Shown: positions 9,015 to 17,849, counted from the first letter of the stretch. The stretch is DNA of 64,000 nt from UBA1672 sp964352665 (GCA_964352665.1 CAYGSJ010000001.1:310001-374000); one strand, 5' to 3'. The notes: generated from the sequence alone by a model not told the origin. Program-made: numbers and translations.

Positions 9015-9506
9015 ATGAAGGGCGACAAAAAAATTATCCAGTATCTTAACGAAGCACTGAAAAAAGAGCTTACAGCGGTGAACCAGTATTTCTTGCATTC
9101 ACGTATGATGGATGATTGGGGCGTCACAAAACTTGCGAAGCATGAATACAATGAATCAATCGAAGAAATGCATCATGCCGATTCACTGATCAAACGCATT
9201 CTTTTCCTTGAGGGGCTTCCAAACCTTCAGGATCTCGGGAAATTATTCATTGGCCAGAATGTGAAAGAAATCATGGAATGCGATCTGAAGCTGGAACATG
9301 ACGGCGCCATCCATTACCGTGATGCTGTCGCCTATGCAGAGGAAGTAAAAGACTTTGTTACGCGTGATCTGTTTGCAAAAATTCTAGCGGATGAAGAAGG
9401 CCATATTGACTATCTGGAAACACAGTTGCAGATGATCGAGGATATGGGCATTCAAAACTATTTGCAGCTTAATTCTGAAAGCCCTCTGGATTCAGAAGCT
9501 AACTAA
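9015..9506 (+). CDS. bfr: Bacterioferritin
   Basis: 163 residues, the normal length. Bacterioferritin stores iron as a 24-mer with haem between subunit pairs. All ferroxidase ligands are present at the E. coli positions: E18, E51, H54, E94, E127 and H130. The haem ligand M52 is also kept. A strong ribosome site (AAGGAGA) precedes ATG 9015. A Bfd-type ferredoxin, the usual partner that reduces the stored iron, is coded 0.7 kb downstream. A terminator follows directly. Confidence 0.96.
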   Translation: MKGDKKIIQYLNEALKKELTAVNQYFLHSRMMDDWGVTKLAKHEYNESIEEMHHADSLIKRILFLEGLPNLQDLGKLFIGQNVKEIMECDLKLEHDGAIHYRDAVAYAEEVKDFVTRDLFAKILADEEGHIDYLETQLQMIEDMGIQNYLQLNSESPLDSEAN

Positions 9507-9515
9507 ACACTATTT

Positions 9516-9542
9516 AAAAGAGGCTCTTTAGTCTCTTTTTTA
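9516..9542 (+). terminator. Terminator after bfr
   Basis: A 7-bp stem AAAAGAG/CTCTTTT (9516-9522 with 9533-9539) with a run of T, 10 bases past the bfr stop. It overlaps the end of the convergent thioredoxin-like gene. Confidence 0.65.
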
Positions 9543-10028
9543 TTTCCCGGATATAAATTCGGCCGCGGCTTCAACGGTATAATTACCCTGCCCGACGACC
9601 TCGTTATCTTCATTTAAAAAGATTATCCTCGGAATTCCATCCCATGGTTCTACACCATATTTTTTGAATGTATCGGCCAATCTTTTTTCAGACGAATCAT
9701 TAAGGATAATTTTGAATGGAATTTCATTAAACCGCCTTAGGTACCGGACAAAATCCGGATAACTTTCATCAACAGAAATTGCAATAACAGAATTTTTTTT
9801 ACTGCGCTCCAAATCCATAATACCCGGCATCTTCTTTGCGCAATACGGGCACCAGGATGCATATATAAATATAATACGCCGCTCACCTGCTGTTTTATCA
9901 ATATATTCCACCACTTTTTTGGGTGGAAGTTTATAAACAATATGTTCGGGGCCCTTTGCAAAAGAGGCGATTGAACCGACAGCAAACATAACAAAGGCCA
10001 AAACAAAAATACCCCTAAACAATCTCAT
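9540..10028 (-). CDS. Secreted thioredoxin-like protein (CPYC active site)
   Basis: 162 residues from ATG 10028, chosen for AGAGGA 7 bases upstream and because it places the signal peptide (residues 1-24) at the N terminus. The thioredoxin fold carries 'YASWCPYC' with C60 and C63. It should act in the periplasm as a TlpA/ResA-like thiol-disulfide reductant or oxidant, perhaps in cytochrome or metalloprotein maturation. It is divergent from the bfd gene and shares a 148-base promoter spacer that contains iron-box-like sequences, so control by iron is possible. Confidence 0.75.
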   Translation of the reverse strand: MRLFRGIFVLAFVMFAVGSIASFAKGPEHIVYKLPPKKVVEYIDKTAGERRIIFIYASWCPYCAKKMPGIMDLERSKKNSVIAISVDESYPDFVRYLRRFNEIPFKIILNDSSEKRLADTFKKYGVEPWDGIPRIIFLNEDNEVVGQGNYTVEAAAEFISGK

Positions 10029-10087
10029 ATTTTTTCCTCTTCTGGCCTCTATCCTAGCCTGTATTTTATTGAACAAGAATATGTTTG

Positions 10088-10141
10088 CTCTAAATGATAA
10101 TGACTTGCATTAACAAGTCCTAAATGATAATGGTTATTATT
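10088..10141. promoter_or_regulatory. Candidate iron-responsive operator between thioredoxin-like gene and bfd
   Basis: The divergent spacer contains a 13-base direct repeat CTAAATGATAATG at 10090-10102 and 10120-10132, 30 bases apart. Between the copies is an inverted repeat GACTTG-CATTAA-CAAGTC (10102-10119). The second copy runs into GGTTATTATT, giving an imperfect palindrome that resembles the Fur consensus GATAATGATAATCATTATC. Bfd genes are commonly iron-regulated. Whether Fur, Irr or RirA binds here is not known. Confidence 0.5.
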
Positions 10142-10176
10142 AGTAACTCGAATCATAATCGAAAGAGCTGTAAAAT

Positions 10177-10419
10177 ATGTATATATGCCTCTGCAACCCA
10201 TTTACAGATAAAGATGTTCAGGAACACCTTGGAGACACTGGAAAAACGACCGTGAAGGAAGTTTATGCGGCCTGCTCTGGTGGCGAAAGCATGAATTGCT
10301 GTTCCTGTGCCTGTGAAATGAAAGCTATTGTTGATACACATAACAATGCCCTCACAATTAACGCGCTCTCAGATCAAATGCAAAAAATTGCAGACACCAC
10401 CAAGGAACCCGTTTCCTAG
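10177..10419 (+). CDS. bfd: Bacterioferritin-associated ferredoxin (Bfd-like)
   Basis: 80 residues, BFD-like [2Fe-2S] fold. The cluster ligands are probably C4 and C6 (C-x-C) with C41 and C44 (C-x-x-C) in the Cys-rich stretch 'CCSCAC'; extra cysteines C33, C42 and C46 are present. Bfd passes electrons to bacterioferritin haem so that stored iron can be released when iron is low. Bfr is coded close by on the same strand, and the upstream spacer has iron-box-like repeats. Confidence 0.88.
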   Translation: MYICLCNPFTDKDVQEHLGDTGKTTVKEVYAACSGGESMNCCSCACEMKAIVDTHNNALTINALSDQMQKIADTTKEPVS

Positions 10420-10503
10420 ACGTGGCCTTTATTCCCTCTTGATATTCCTTGCCTGATATGCGACCACTATAAGACTTAATCACAACTCTTAAGAGGACGT
10501 ACT

Positions 10504-11127
10504 ATGCTTAAGCAATTTACCCTTTCACTCGCTATACTACTGGGAGGTCTTTTCATTATGACAACAGCGACAACTGCAGATGCTGCAGATCCGGCCAACA
10601 CAGTTCATATGGACGTATCATCAGGTGGCACAGTTGTCATTGAACTGCTTCCAGATATTGCACCACAACATGTTGAGCGCATTAAAACACTTGTAGGAGA
10701 AGGCTTCTACGATGGAATCGTATTCCACCGTGTCATCAGCGGCTTCATGGCCCAGACAGGTGATCCAACAGGTACGGGCACAGGCGGCTCACAATATCCT
10801 GACGTTCCTGCAGAGTTCAGCCAATACCCATATAAGCGTGGGACAGTCGGTATGGCACGCAGTGCAAATCCGGACAGCGCAAATTCACAGTTCTTTATCT
10901 GTTTTACAGATACGGGATGTAGCTTCCTGACAGGTCAGTATACTGTGCTAGGCCAGGTAACATCCGGCATGGAATTCATTGACAAAGTTGCTGTTGGTGA
11001 GCCTCCTTCAAGCCCTGACAAAATTGTCAAAATGGCAATGGGCGGCATGGCAAATGATGCCGCACAGGAAGAGCCGGCAGCTGGTGACGCGGAAGCGGAA
11101 ACCGGCGCAGATGCTGCAGCCGAATAA
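10504..11127 (+). CDS. Periplasmic cyclophilin-type peptidyl-prolyl isomerase
   Basis: 207 residues. Residues 1-27 are a signal peptide ending ADA. The cyclophilin domain covers about 30-180, with 'VFHRVISGFMAQTGDPTGTG' and 'NSQFFICF'. It should speed cis-trans proline isomerisation in exported proteins. The last 30 residues are an acidic, Ala/Glu-rich tail of low complexity. The ribosome site AGAGGA lies 7 bases before ATG. It precedes the alpha-glucosidase gene by 20 bases; no functional link is evident. Confidence 0.92.
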   Translation: MLKQFTLSLAILLGGLFIMTTATTADAADPANTVHMDVSSGGTVVIELLPDIAPQHVERIKTLVGEGFYDGIVFHRVISGFMAQTGDPTGTGTGGSQYPDVPAEFSQYPYKRGTVGMARSANPDSANSQFFICFTDTGCSFLTGQYTVLGQVTSGMEFIDKVAVGEPPSSPDKIVKMAMGGMANDAAQEEPAAGDAEAETGADAAAE

Positions 11128-11147
11128 AATTACAGGACATAGACACT

Positions 11148-12731
11148 ATGTCTGATCCTGATTGGTGGCGCGGGGCGGTCTTTTACCAGATCTACCCGCG
11201 CAGCTTTTTGGATACCAATAATGACGGTATTGGTGACCTGAACGGCATAACCGAAAAACTTGAATATGTTTCCGGCCTCGGGGTTGATGCGATTTGGATA
11301 TCCCCCTTCTTTAAATCTCCCATGAAAGATTTTGGATATGATGTTTCCGACTATCGGGATGTTGATCCTATTTTTGGCAGGCTTGAAGATTTCAATCATC
11401 TTCTCGAAAAAGCACACAGGCTTGGCCTCAAAATCATTATAGACCTTGTTCTTTCCCACACATCAAACGAGCATCCATGGTTTTCTGATCCTGATAAAAA
11501 GGATTGGTATGTTTGGGCCGATACAAAGATAGATGAAGCTGGAAATCATGCCCCGCCCAACAACTGGGTGTCCGTTTTTGGCGGCTCTGCTTGGGAATGG
11601 GACGAGCGCTACGGTCAATATTACCTTCATAACTTTCTGAAGGAACAGCCGGACCTCAACTTTCACAATCAGCAAGTACAACAAGAAATGCTTAATATCT
11701 GTAAGTTCTGGCTGGATCAAGGCGTAGACGGCTTCCGGCTGGATGTTGTTAATTTTTATTTCCATGATACTGCATTGCAAGATAATCCAGACCGACAGGA
11801 CGGCACTGCATTCGCCACACAATTCGAACACAACACCCCCTATTCCGCACAGCAACATATATACGACAAATCCCGTCCCGAGAATCTGGCTTTTATCGAA
11901 AAATTAAGACAGCTGACGGATCAATATACTGATAGGGTCCTTATCGGCGAAATAGGCGATGATCACCCCTATGAACGCGCTTATGAGTACACAAGAGGCC
12001 TAAATCGCCTTCATACGTCTTACAACACGGATATGATGTCAGGAATACACAAAGAACTCACAGATTTATCCATAAGTACGCCTATCGAGACTTTTTACGC
12101 GTTAAATGATTCGGACGAATCGGCTAAAAAGGAACCGGCGTGGCCCAGTTGGGCATTCTCTAATCATGATGTTGTAAGGGCCGCTAGCCGGTGGTTTAAG
12201 CCGTACGACTCTGATCCGGATTTCAGCCAGATGCTCATTGCCCTTTTAGGGTGTCTTCCAGGGAGTGTATTTCTTTATCAAGGCGAAGAATTAGGTTTGC
12301 CCGAGGCAAAAATTCCAAAGGCGTACATTCAAGACCCTTGGGCCAAAGAAACATGGCCTGAGTGGCAAGGGCGAGATGGATGCCGTACCCCTATGCCATG
12401 GGATGATGAAAACCACTGTGGTTTTTCACAAAACACGCCGTGGCTCCCTATCCCTGAAACACATTTTGATATAAACATTTTTTATCAAACCACTCAAAAC
12501 ATCTCTGTCTTAAGTTTTACGAAAAAATTCCTAAACTGGCGCAAAAATCAAATAGAATTAGTTAAAGGAAACTATAAGTTTATTAATACAAGTAATTCAA
12601 AAATAATACATTTAATTCGTGAACATGAAACAAGCGAAACGAACTGTATCTTTAACCTTTCCGAGGCAAGAACAAGCTATGAAGAGCACGATTTTTTGCC
12701 CTTCGGTTTCCATATTGATAATTTTGAGTGA
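11148..12731 (+). CDS. Alpha-glucosidase, GH13 family (oligo-1,6-glucosidase/AglA-like)
   Basis: 527 residues, a standard GH13 length. It hydrolyses alpha-linked glucose from oligosaccharide ends. The catalytic triad is readable: nucleophile D199 ('GFRLDVV'), acid/base E268 ('LIGEIGD') and D341 ('SNHDVVR'). The calcium-site-type 'DTNNDGIGDLNGI' is near residue 22. There is no signal peptide, so it acts in the cytoplasm. The last 50 codons are noticeably AT-rich. No sugar transporter is next to it, and whether it prefers 1,4 or 1,6 bonds cannot be told here. Confidence 0.92.
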   Translation: MSDPDWWRGAVFYQIYPRSFLDTNNDGIGDLNGITEKLEYVSGLGVDAIWISPFFKSPMKDFGYDVSDYRDVDPIFGRLEDFNHLLEKAHRLGLKIIIDLVLSHTSNEHPWFSDPDKKDWYVWADTKIDEAGNHAPPNNWVSVFGGSAWEWDERYGQYYLHNFLKEQPDLNFHNQQVQQEMLNICKFWLDQGVDGFRLDVVNFYFHDTALQDNPDRQDGTAFATQFEHNTPYSAQQHIYDKSRPENLAFIEKLRQLTDQYTDRVLIGEIGDDHPYERAYEYTRGLNRLHTSYNTDMMSGIHKELTDLSISTPIETFYALNDSDESAKKEPAWPSWAFSNHDVVRAASRWFKPYDSDPDFSQMLIALLGCLPGSVFLYQGEELGLPEAKIPKAYIQDPWAKETWPEWQGRDGCRTPMPWDDENHCGFSQNTPWLPIPETHFDINIFYQTTQNISVLSFTKKFLNWRKNQIELVKGNYKFINTSNSKIIHLIREHETSETNCIFNLSEARTSYEEHDFLPFGFHIDNFE

Positions 12732-12792
12732 AGTTTATACACACATCCGGAAACGAGATATTTCCTATTTAAATACGTTTTGAGAAGTCGGC

Positions 12793-13542
12793 TTATTCAC
12801 TGTCATCGCCTTCAGGTTCCAACTCAAGGCCGATATCATCCTCAAGAAGATCTTCGTCAATAACCAGTCTTTTTTCCTTCTTGCTGATCTTTGATGCGTT
12901 TCTGATGATGTCTTTATCCTCACCATCTTTGAGTTCAAGCGCCTTGGCCACATCAACCATCGTCTTGACCACCTCGTCTATCTTTCTGGGATCATCAAGC
13001 GGCAACGGGGTATCAAGCCTTAGCAAACCGTTCTCCGGTAAAAACACGATAATAACCCATGCCTTATCCATGCGCATAAGACCCGTGATTTTTTCAATCC
13101 TTTCATCCGTCAAATAAGCCTGCATGTAATGGACATCGTCCGTCCTGATCACATATGAATCATCCCAATGCTCTACATTTGGCTTGAACTCTTTATTGCC
13201 CTCCAGGCTTTCGATAACGGCAACCATACCGCCGCTAGCGATCGCACCTGAAACGGACAGGCTTGAGTGGAGATTGATTTCTATCGCGGATAGGCGCCGT
13301 TGTGAACGTGCATCCAGCTCCGAATGATCACTGGCAAAGAACGATATTTTGTAGCCCTCTACCGCTCCGCTGACCGATGGGGTTTCATATAACCCGTTAG
13401 GATAATAGCGAAGCTTTCTTTTTTCCGCGTAAAGTTTCCAAGCCTTCTTCTGCTTGTAAAGCACATAACTTGTCCACGACCAGAACCCAATCAGTAGAGC
13501 AGATACAAGAAACCAGACAACAAAAGACCACGACAAAGACAA
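12793..13542 (-). CDS. Unrecognised membrane-anchored protein
   Basis: 249 residues starting at TTG 13542, with GAGGG 8 bases upstream. Residues 5-28 form one transmembrane helix, so the rest is probably a cytoplasmic domain. The body has mixed alpha/beta character ('YKISFFASDHSELDARS', 'WVIIVFLPENGLLRL'). The C terminus is very acidic (about 25 residues rich in Asp and Glu). I do not recognise a family. It stands alone between the convergent alpha-glucosidase gene and a minus-strand terminator. Confidence 0.65.
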   Translation of the reverse strand: MSLSWSFVVWFLVSALLIGFWSWTSYVLYKQKKAWKLYAEKRKLRYYPNGLYETPSVSGAVEGYKISFFASDHSELDARSQRRLSAIEINLHSSLSVSGAIASGGMVAVIESLEGNKEFKPNVEHWDDSYVIRTDDVHYMQAYLTDERIEKITGLMRMDKAWVIIVFLPENGLLRLDTPLPLDDPRKIDEVVKTMVDVAKALELKDGEDKDIIRNASKISKKEKRLVIDEDLLEDDIGLELEPEGDDSE

Positions 13543-13652
13543 ATGAACACCCTCACAAGAAGAAAATCAACAACAGACATAACGTCCACACTACACCTAT
13601 TTTACCTTGCTTTCATTCTGCTTTCCATAGCTTATTGCCTTGTTACCAAAGA

Positions 13653-13682
13653 ATAAAAAATGGCCGGGAAAAACCCGGCCAT
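13653..13682 (-). terminator. Terminator for the coiled-coil membrane protein gene
   Basis: A perfect 8-bp GC-rich stem (TGGCCGGG 13661-13668 with CCCGGCCA 13674-13681) and a 5-base loop. On the minus strand it is followed by a T run (A run at 13655-13660 on the plus strand). It lies 35 bases past the stop of the gene at 13717-14364. Confidence 0.85.
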
Positions 13683-13716
13683 AATTCAAGAGCTACATAT
13701 ATGAGTTATTTATGAT

Positions 13717-14364
13717 TTAGTTATAGCTTATACCACCTGTGTCGGTCGTAGGAGTATGCATGTAATTCGCAAAACTTTCGTCAATCTTAAGCTTGTGACC
13801 TTCATTTGACAAAGAATTCGCATCCGATGACTTTTCTTCTGACAGACGGTTTGCCAGAGCACCCATCTGCGTTAGCAGTTCTTCGGCATGAGAAACCAGA
13901 GCTTCTGTTTTGCCAATACTAAGCACATCGGCATCTGCATGCTGTTCGATGCGTTCGGCCAGAATATCCTCATGCGTACTGACTTTCTCAACTTTTTCTT
14001 CAAGCTGATGAAGCGCGTTCCCGAAGAACCCTGCTTGCTTATCGACAATTTCGACTTTTTTCTCTAGCTTTTCAATTGAGTGTGTAAATGCATTCGCCTG
14101 ATCACCAACGTTGGTCACCTTTGACTCCATGACAGTAATCGCTTTGGAAAACTTTCCTGTCTGTTCATCTACAACTTCCATTTTTTCTTCTAACTTGTGT
14201 ATGGCGTCACTAAAGAAACCTGTCTGCTTCCGAATAACTTCGAAACCAGAGCGAAGTCTCTCAAACCCCACACCAAGAACAATGCTGGACCCAATCGCAG
14301 CAACCGCGGAAAATACGGCCATCATGATTGAGACAGCAACAACTGTTTCAACTTCTAGTGACAT
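13717..14364 (-). CDS. Membrane-anchored coiled-coil protein with four 21-residue repeats
   Basis: 215 residues. Residues 5-33 are a transmembrane helix. Residues 45-128 are four exact-length 21-residue units (45-65, 66-86, 87-107, 108-128) with the pattern [RDG]-[KED]-Q-[TA]-x-x-F-x-x-[AS]-I-x-x-[LM]-E-x-K-[MV]-x-x-V. Twenty-one residues is three heptads, so this should be a continuous coiled coil. A further helical part and a polar tail follow. I recognise no family. It resembles membrane-bound methyl-accepting-like or adhesin-like stalks in form only. It has its own terminator. Confidence 0.7.
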   Translation of the reverse strand: MSLEVETVVAVSIMMAVFSAVAAIGSSIVLGVGFERLRSGFEVIRKQTGFFSDAIHKLEEKMEVVDEQTGKFSKAITVMESKVTNVGDQANAFTHSIEKLEKKVEIVDKQAGFFGNALHQLEEKVEKVSTHEDILAERIEQHADADVLSIGKTEALVSHAEELLTQMGALANRLSEEKSSDANSLSNEGHKLKIDESFANYMHTPTTDTGGISYN

Positions 14365-14550
14365 GACACAGAACCTTTCATCAATATGTACGGTAAGTTA
14401 AAACTGCGGCGTTTCTTATTACTTATTTTGCTATCGCCTTACAGCCTATATGCGGGTTTACTAAAACGACCCCTTACTATTATGGTAATACCAAACTCTG
14501 TATATTGTCTATCACTATCGTTTTGAAATTATCTCAATTTTTATCTATCA

Positions 14551-14583
14551 TAAAAAAACAGCACATGTTCCCGCATGTGCCGT
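14551..14583 (-). terminator. Terminator after the acidic lipoprotein gene
   Basis: A stem GCACATG/CATGTGC (14561-14567 with 14574-14580) and a 6-base loop. The minus-strand transcript continues into a T run (A run 14552-14558 on the plus strand). It lies 30 bases past the stop of the gene at 14613-15350. Confidence 0.8.
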
Positions 14584-14612
14584 TTTCACTCCTGTCCCCA
14601 AGTATTCGCTTT

Positions 14613-15350
14613 TTATTGTGCAAAAGGATCCTGATAAATCTCGCTAAGATTCAACTGCCCCACAGACTTAACCCTCACAACTGAATCCACCTCGATTATA
14701 TCTTTTTTCGGTGAAACAATTTCTTTTGCAGGTTGTTCAATCTTGTTTTCGTATGTCTCGATTGTTTCGGCAACATCGCCATGCATGTCATATTCGCTGG
14801 CATAAGCTTCAATAATCTCACCTTCCTCTACACCGGCGGCAGGCTGCGCTTCTATGATCCGAACCTCGGGCACATCAATCTGCTTGGGTGCCTGCGAGAT
14901 ATATTGCTCGGCAGTCATTTCATCTGATGATGATGGCTCTGGCGTTAAAGACGCGTGCTTATCTTGATTCTCGGTTGGTACCGATGTGTGATCATCTTTC
15001 ATCGTGCCTTCGCCACCGTCATAATCCATACTTTCTTCTGGCTGAGTGCGCTTAGCAGGCGCCGCACCCTTTGTTTGCGCATCCTCGAAAATATCTTCCG
15101 CATCCAGCACAGGCTTCACCTCTTCTTCAGGCGGGGGCATAACTTCTTCAGCAGCCTCGGTCTCGGGCGCAAGTTGTAATTCTTTTTCAGGCATCATTTT
15201 CGCACGAACGTAAACAACCCCTGTTCCGGCGGTTCTTTGGTTCCCGTAAGGAAAATAAGTTGATGTCTTTTGGGCCACCCAGCCCTCGCCGCATGCACTA
15301 AGCATAAAAGGCGCAAATAACATTATTAGACGTAAGAGAGCTTTTCTCAT
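14613..15350 (-). CDS. Acidic lipoprotein of unknown function
   Basis: 245 residues. A lipoprotein signal ends in L-S-A-C (C20). The mature part starts with a short folded-looking segment ('GNQRTAGTGVVYVRAKMM'), then a long stretch of low complexity rich in Glu, Pro, Ala and Asp. It ends in a hydrophobic motif 'VGQLNLSEIYQDPFAQ'. The disordered middle suggests a periplasmic linker reaching between membrane and wall. I recognise no family. Confidence 0.7.
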   Translation of the reverse strand: MRKALLRLIMLFAPFMLSACGEGWVAQKTSTYFPYGNQRTAGTGVVYVRAKMMPEKELQLAPETEAAEEVMPPPEEEVKPVLDAEDIFEDAQTKGAAPAKRTQPEESMDYDGGEGTMKDDHTSVPTENQDKHASLTPEPSSSDEMTAEQYISQAPKQIDVPEVRIIEAQPAAGVEEGEIIEAYASEYDMHGDVAETIETYENKIEQPAKEIVSPKKDIIEVDSVVRVKSVGQLNLSEIYQDPFAQ

Positions 15351-15526
15351 GACATATTCCCAGCACGTATATTAAATTTTTAACACAGAAAGTTAGGTCG
15401 CAGGACTTGCGACATTTGTTACTCTACGTTATCCACATGAGAAAATCAACCTACTCTATTGAAAAGTTAAAGCTTTTTTTAACTTTGTTGGGCAGTATGA
15501 AATGTTTTTGCTAAAAAAACTTTGTC

Positions 15527-16186
15527 TTAGAATAATTTATCGATGTATTCGGACGCCTGATTCTTGATGTCTTTTATCTCTGTCCAGACCGTATCGCTCT
15601 CGCGTACAAACAACTCGTTATACCCCGAACCGACTAACCCTTGCCATTTCGAGCTATAGCGACATCTCTGTGTTTTTGGCTTTTCGGGCTGTAATCTTAA
15701 TTTGTATTCGACGCGAAAACCTTTTTCTCCGCCGCCGCCCATATTAACGCCGTCAACATCAAGAGCAAGCCTGCTTCTATCCCATTCATACGCAAGTACG
15801 GCTTTCCTATCAAAGCGGTCCTTTAAGCGACACCCTGCCAAAGCGAGGGATGGCTGTGCTTTTGCATTGTCAGGAATAGCACTTTGCGTTTCCAGCGGTG
15901 ACAAGACCCCACCATTAGAGCCGTCAATAATTGCAGCAACTTTGACGTATTCTTCATTCCCGATTTTCGAGAAATCGGTTTCATTTCGGATATCATTTTG
16001 GGCTTGTGTAGATACTAAACTATTCATAACCGGCGGCGTTGGCGCCAGTGGGCTTGATTTTCCGGTGGTTACACACCCCGATAAGGTCAATATGCCTATG
16101 CATAAAAATAATATGTTCAGGCAATCCTGGCCTAGTATCAACTCCTGTGGGGTGAAACACCTATTTTTCACCATCTCATTATACAT
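15527..16186 (-). CDS. Lipoprotein of unknown function
   Basis: 219 residues. The lipobox is L-S-G-C with the lipidated cysteine at residue 38. The leading part before the hydrophobic core is unusually long (about 22 residues), but there is no later Met before the signal. The C-terminal half includes 'LAGCRLKDRFDRKAVLAYEW' and looks beta-rich, with a Gly-rich loop. I recognise no family. It is the second of two lipoprotein genes on this strand, separated by a 176-base spacer in which I see no further gene. Confidence 0.65.
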   Translation of the reverse strand: MYNEMVKNRCFTPQELILGQDCLNILFLCIGILTLSGCVTTGKSSPLAPTPPVMNSLVSTQAQNDIRNETDFSKIGNEEYVKVAAIIDGSNGGVLSPLETQSAIPDNAKAQPSLALAGCRLKDRFDRKAVLAYEWDRSRLALDVDGVNMGGGGEKGFRVEYKLRLQPEKPKTQRCRYSSKWQGLVGSGYNELFVRESDTVWTEIKDIKNQASEYIDKLF

Positions 16187-16323
16187 ATGTTAATATTACC
16201 ATGAAACCCGCTCTCAGTGCTAATTTTAACGTATAAACATGTGCTGCAATGCGGGTATAAATCAAAAAATATAACATAAACAAGATGCTATAACTTCGCA
16301 GTGCAAAAGAAAAAATGGTGCTT

Positions 16324-16764
16324 TTAGTCCATTTTTTTGTAGATCAACGTCATAATCGGCACACCCAGAACAGGCATGATGGCCACCCATAAAAACAAGG
16401 GGTGAAAAGCATTAAGCGCAAAACCAAACAAAACATATAATGCTTCCGGCGCGTAGGAAGATAAAATAGAAAGTGCAACAAACACCCCGACACTAATCAG
16501 CAGCACCTTACGATCAAAATCTTTCCAGAAATGGCCCAGAATAAATATCATGCCGTAACAAAAGATCGTCACAAACGTCCAAACCCCCTGAGAAGACCAG
16601 GAAACAAATTCATCTGTATTGGATATTTTGTCGGAAGGAAACAACCGGCCGGCATCTATAAATTTATGCTCATAGTTTGTTTTGATGAATGACCATGTTC
16701 CAAAAACCACAAGCTCGGCAAGGATTAACCAACGAACTGCCTTAAGAAATGCTTCTGACCACAT
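16324..16764 (-). CDS. Small integral membrane protein (four helices)
   Basis: 146 residues with about four transmembrane helices (roughly 10-28, 56-76, 84-104 and 110-138). I see no motif of a known transporter or enzyme. It ends in 'LIYKKMD'. It is a single gene with no clear partner. Confidence 0.65.
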   Translation of the reverse strand: MWSEAFLKAVRWLILAELVVFGTWSFIKTNYEHKFIDAGRLFPSDKISNTDEFVSWSSQGVWTFVTIFCYGMIFILGHFWKDFDRKVLLISVGVFVALSILSSYAPEALYVLFGFALNAFHPLFLWVAIMPVLGVPIMTLIYKKMD

Positions 16765-16863
16765 AGTATAGATACTCCTTGCTCTAATGTTATGATTCTA
16801 AAGCAATTTCATCCAAAAAGCCAGAACGCCTTGGTTCACTCGTGCAGGTTAATACCAAAAAAA

Positions 16864-17544
16864 TTAAAGAGGCTGAGGCACTTCTGTCGGTGCAGCAGGC
16901 GCTTCTGGTGGCGGGCCATTCACTTCCCAATCACATTTGCCATGTATAAGATCAAGGCGATCGAGCATTTCTTGCCCTCTTTCCGATAGAATTGAACCGG
17001 TGTGGCCGCGCTCTCCGTACATATCATGCACAATTAAAGCGTTGCTATCGAATAATTCGGGTAGATTGTAATGCGCCTGCACGCCGTTTTGAAACTGAAC
17101 AGCCAGAGAGCCCTCAACCCCAGATAAAGGCCCCAAAGAAAAACCGTATAGGCAATTATGTAACTGCTGAACTGTTGGAAAACCTTCATATTGCGTGATC
17201 TCCGCAACCGCTTGATCCAGACGGCTCCACGCCAGTTCGCGCACGGATTCATACCGCGACTGACGGCCCGCTGCCTCTGCTTCCTCCAAATCAGTAAAGA
17301 TTACGTTTCTTCTGTACATGTCGTGAAGGATCTCTTCAATTAAAGCCTTTTTTTCCGGATCTGCATAGGTTGCAGTCTGCTGCTCATTCAAGGATTCTTG
17401 CTGCATTAAACGAAAGGCAATTTCCTGATATTCAAATTTTTCGTCAAGAAAAAGGCTTACCCTTACCCCCCGATTTTTCATGGCCGCCAATCTGACCTCG
17501 AGGACAGCCAATTGCTCTGCTTCGCTTTTATCTTGAAAATTCAT
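16864..17544 (-). CDS. Unrecognised cytoplasmic protein
   Basis: 226 residues without signal or membrane segment. The first 120 residues look helical and charged. The middle has 'TVQQLHNCLYGFSLGPLSGVEGSLAVQF', with beta character, and the C terminus is Pro/Ala-rich. I recognise no family. It lies next to the GGGCCA-rich spacer. Confidence 0.6.
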   Translation of the reverse strand: MNFQDKSEAEQLAVLEVRLAAMKNRGVRVSLFLDEKFEYQEIAFRLMQQESLNEQQTATYADPEKKALIEEILHDMYRRNVIFTDLEEAEAAGRQSRYESVRELAWSRLDQAVAEITQYEGFPTVQQLHNCLYGFSLGPLSGVEGSLAVQFQNGVQAHYNLPELFDSNALIVHDMYGERGHTGSILSERGQEMLDRLDLIHGKCDWEVNGPPPEAPAAPTEVPQPL

Positions 17545-17849
17545 TTACCTAACCCGCTTAATTTATTGTTTATAGGACAGAACTTACATAAACATTATGA
17601 TTATGTCAATTTTTAGTAACCGGGCCAGAATAATGAAAAAAGGGCCAGATTTTAGATGAAAATGGCCCGCTTTTTAGACGGGGTAAGGAGGAATATAGCC
17701 CGAATAGGCAGGAAAACATAGAAATTCGGGCCAGAAATAAGGGGGGATTTGCGCATTATGGCCCAACTTTTTGCAACGCTCCAGCACCTAATGCGCTGTT
17801 ATAACACTGAAAAAACCAAACGGGCCATAATATCGGGTTATATTTTCTG
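17545..17849. repeat. Intergenic spacer with six GGGCCA/TGGCCC copies
   Basis: This 305-base spacer holds no gene. It carries GGGCCA, or its complement TGGCCC, at 17622, 17642, 17663, 17728, 17759 and 17822, with several copies extended to GGGCCAGAA or GGGCCAGAT. Two of them form the hairpin listed separately. Six copies in about 200 bases of otherwise AT-rich DNA is more than chance would suggest. They could be protein-binding sites or decayed hairpins. Confidence 0.55.
17635..17676. terminator. Bidirectional hairpin terminator
   Basis: GGGCCA plus TTTT (17642-17653) pairs with AAAATGGCCC (17659-17668) across a small bulge. On the plus strand it is followed by CTTTTT, and on the minus strand by CCTTTTTT. 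The likely user is the minus-strand antitoxin-like gene ending at 17850, although it is 170 bases away. Confidence 0.55.
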
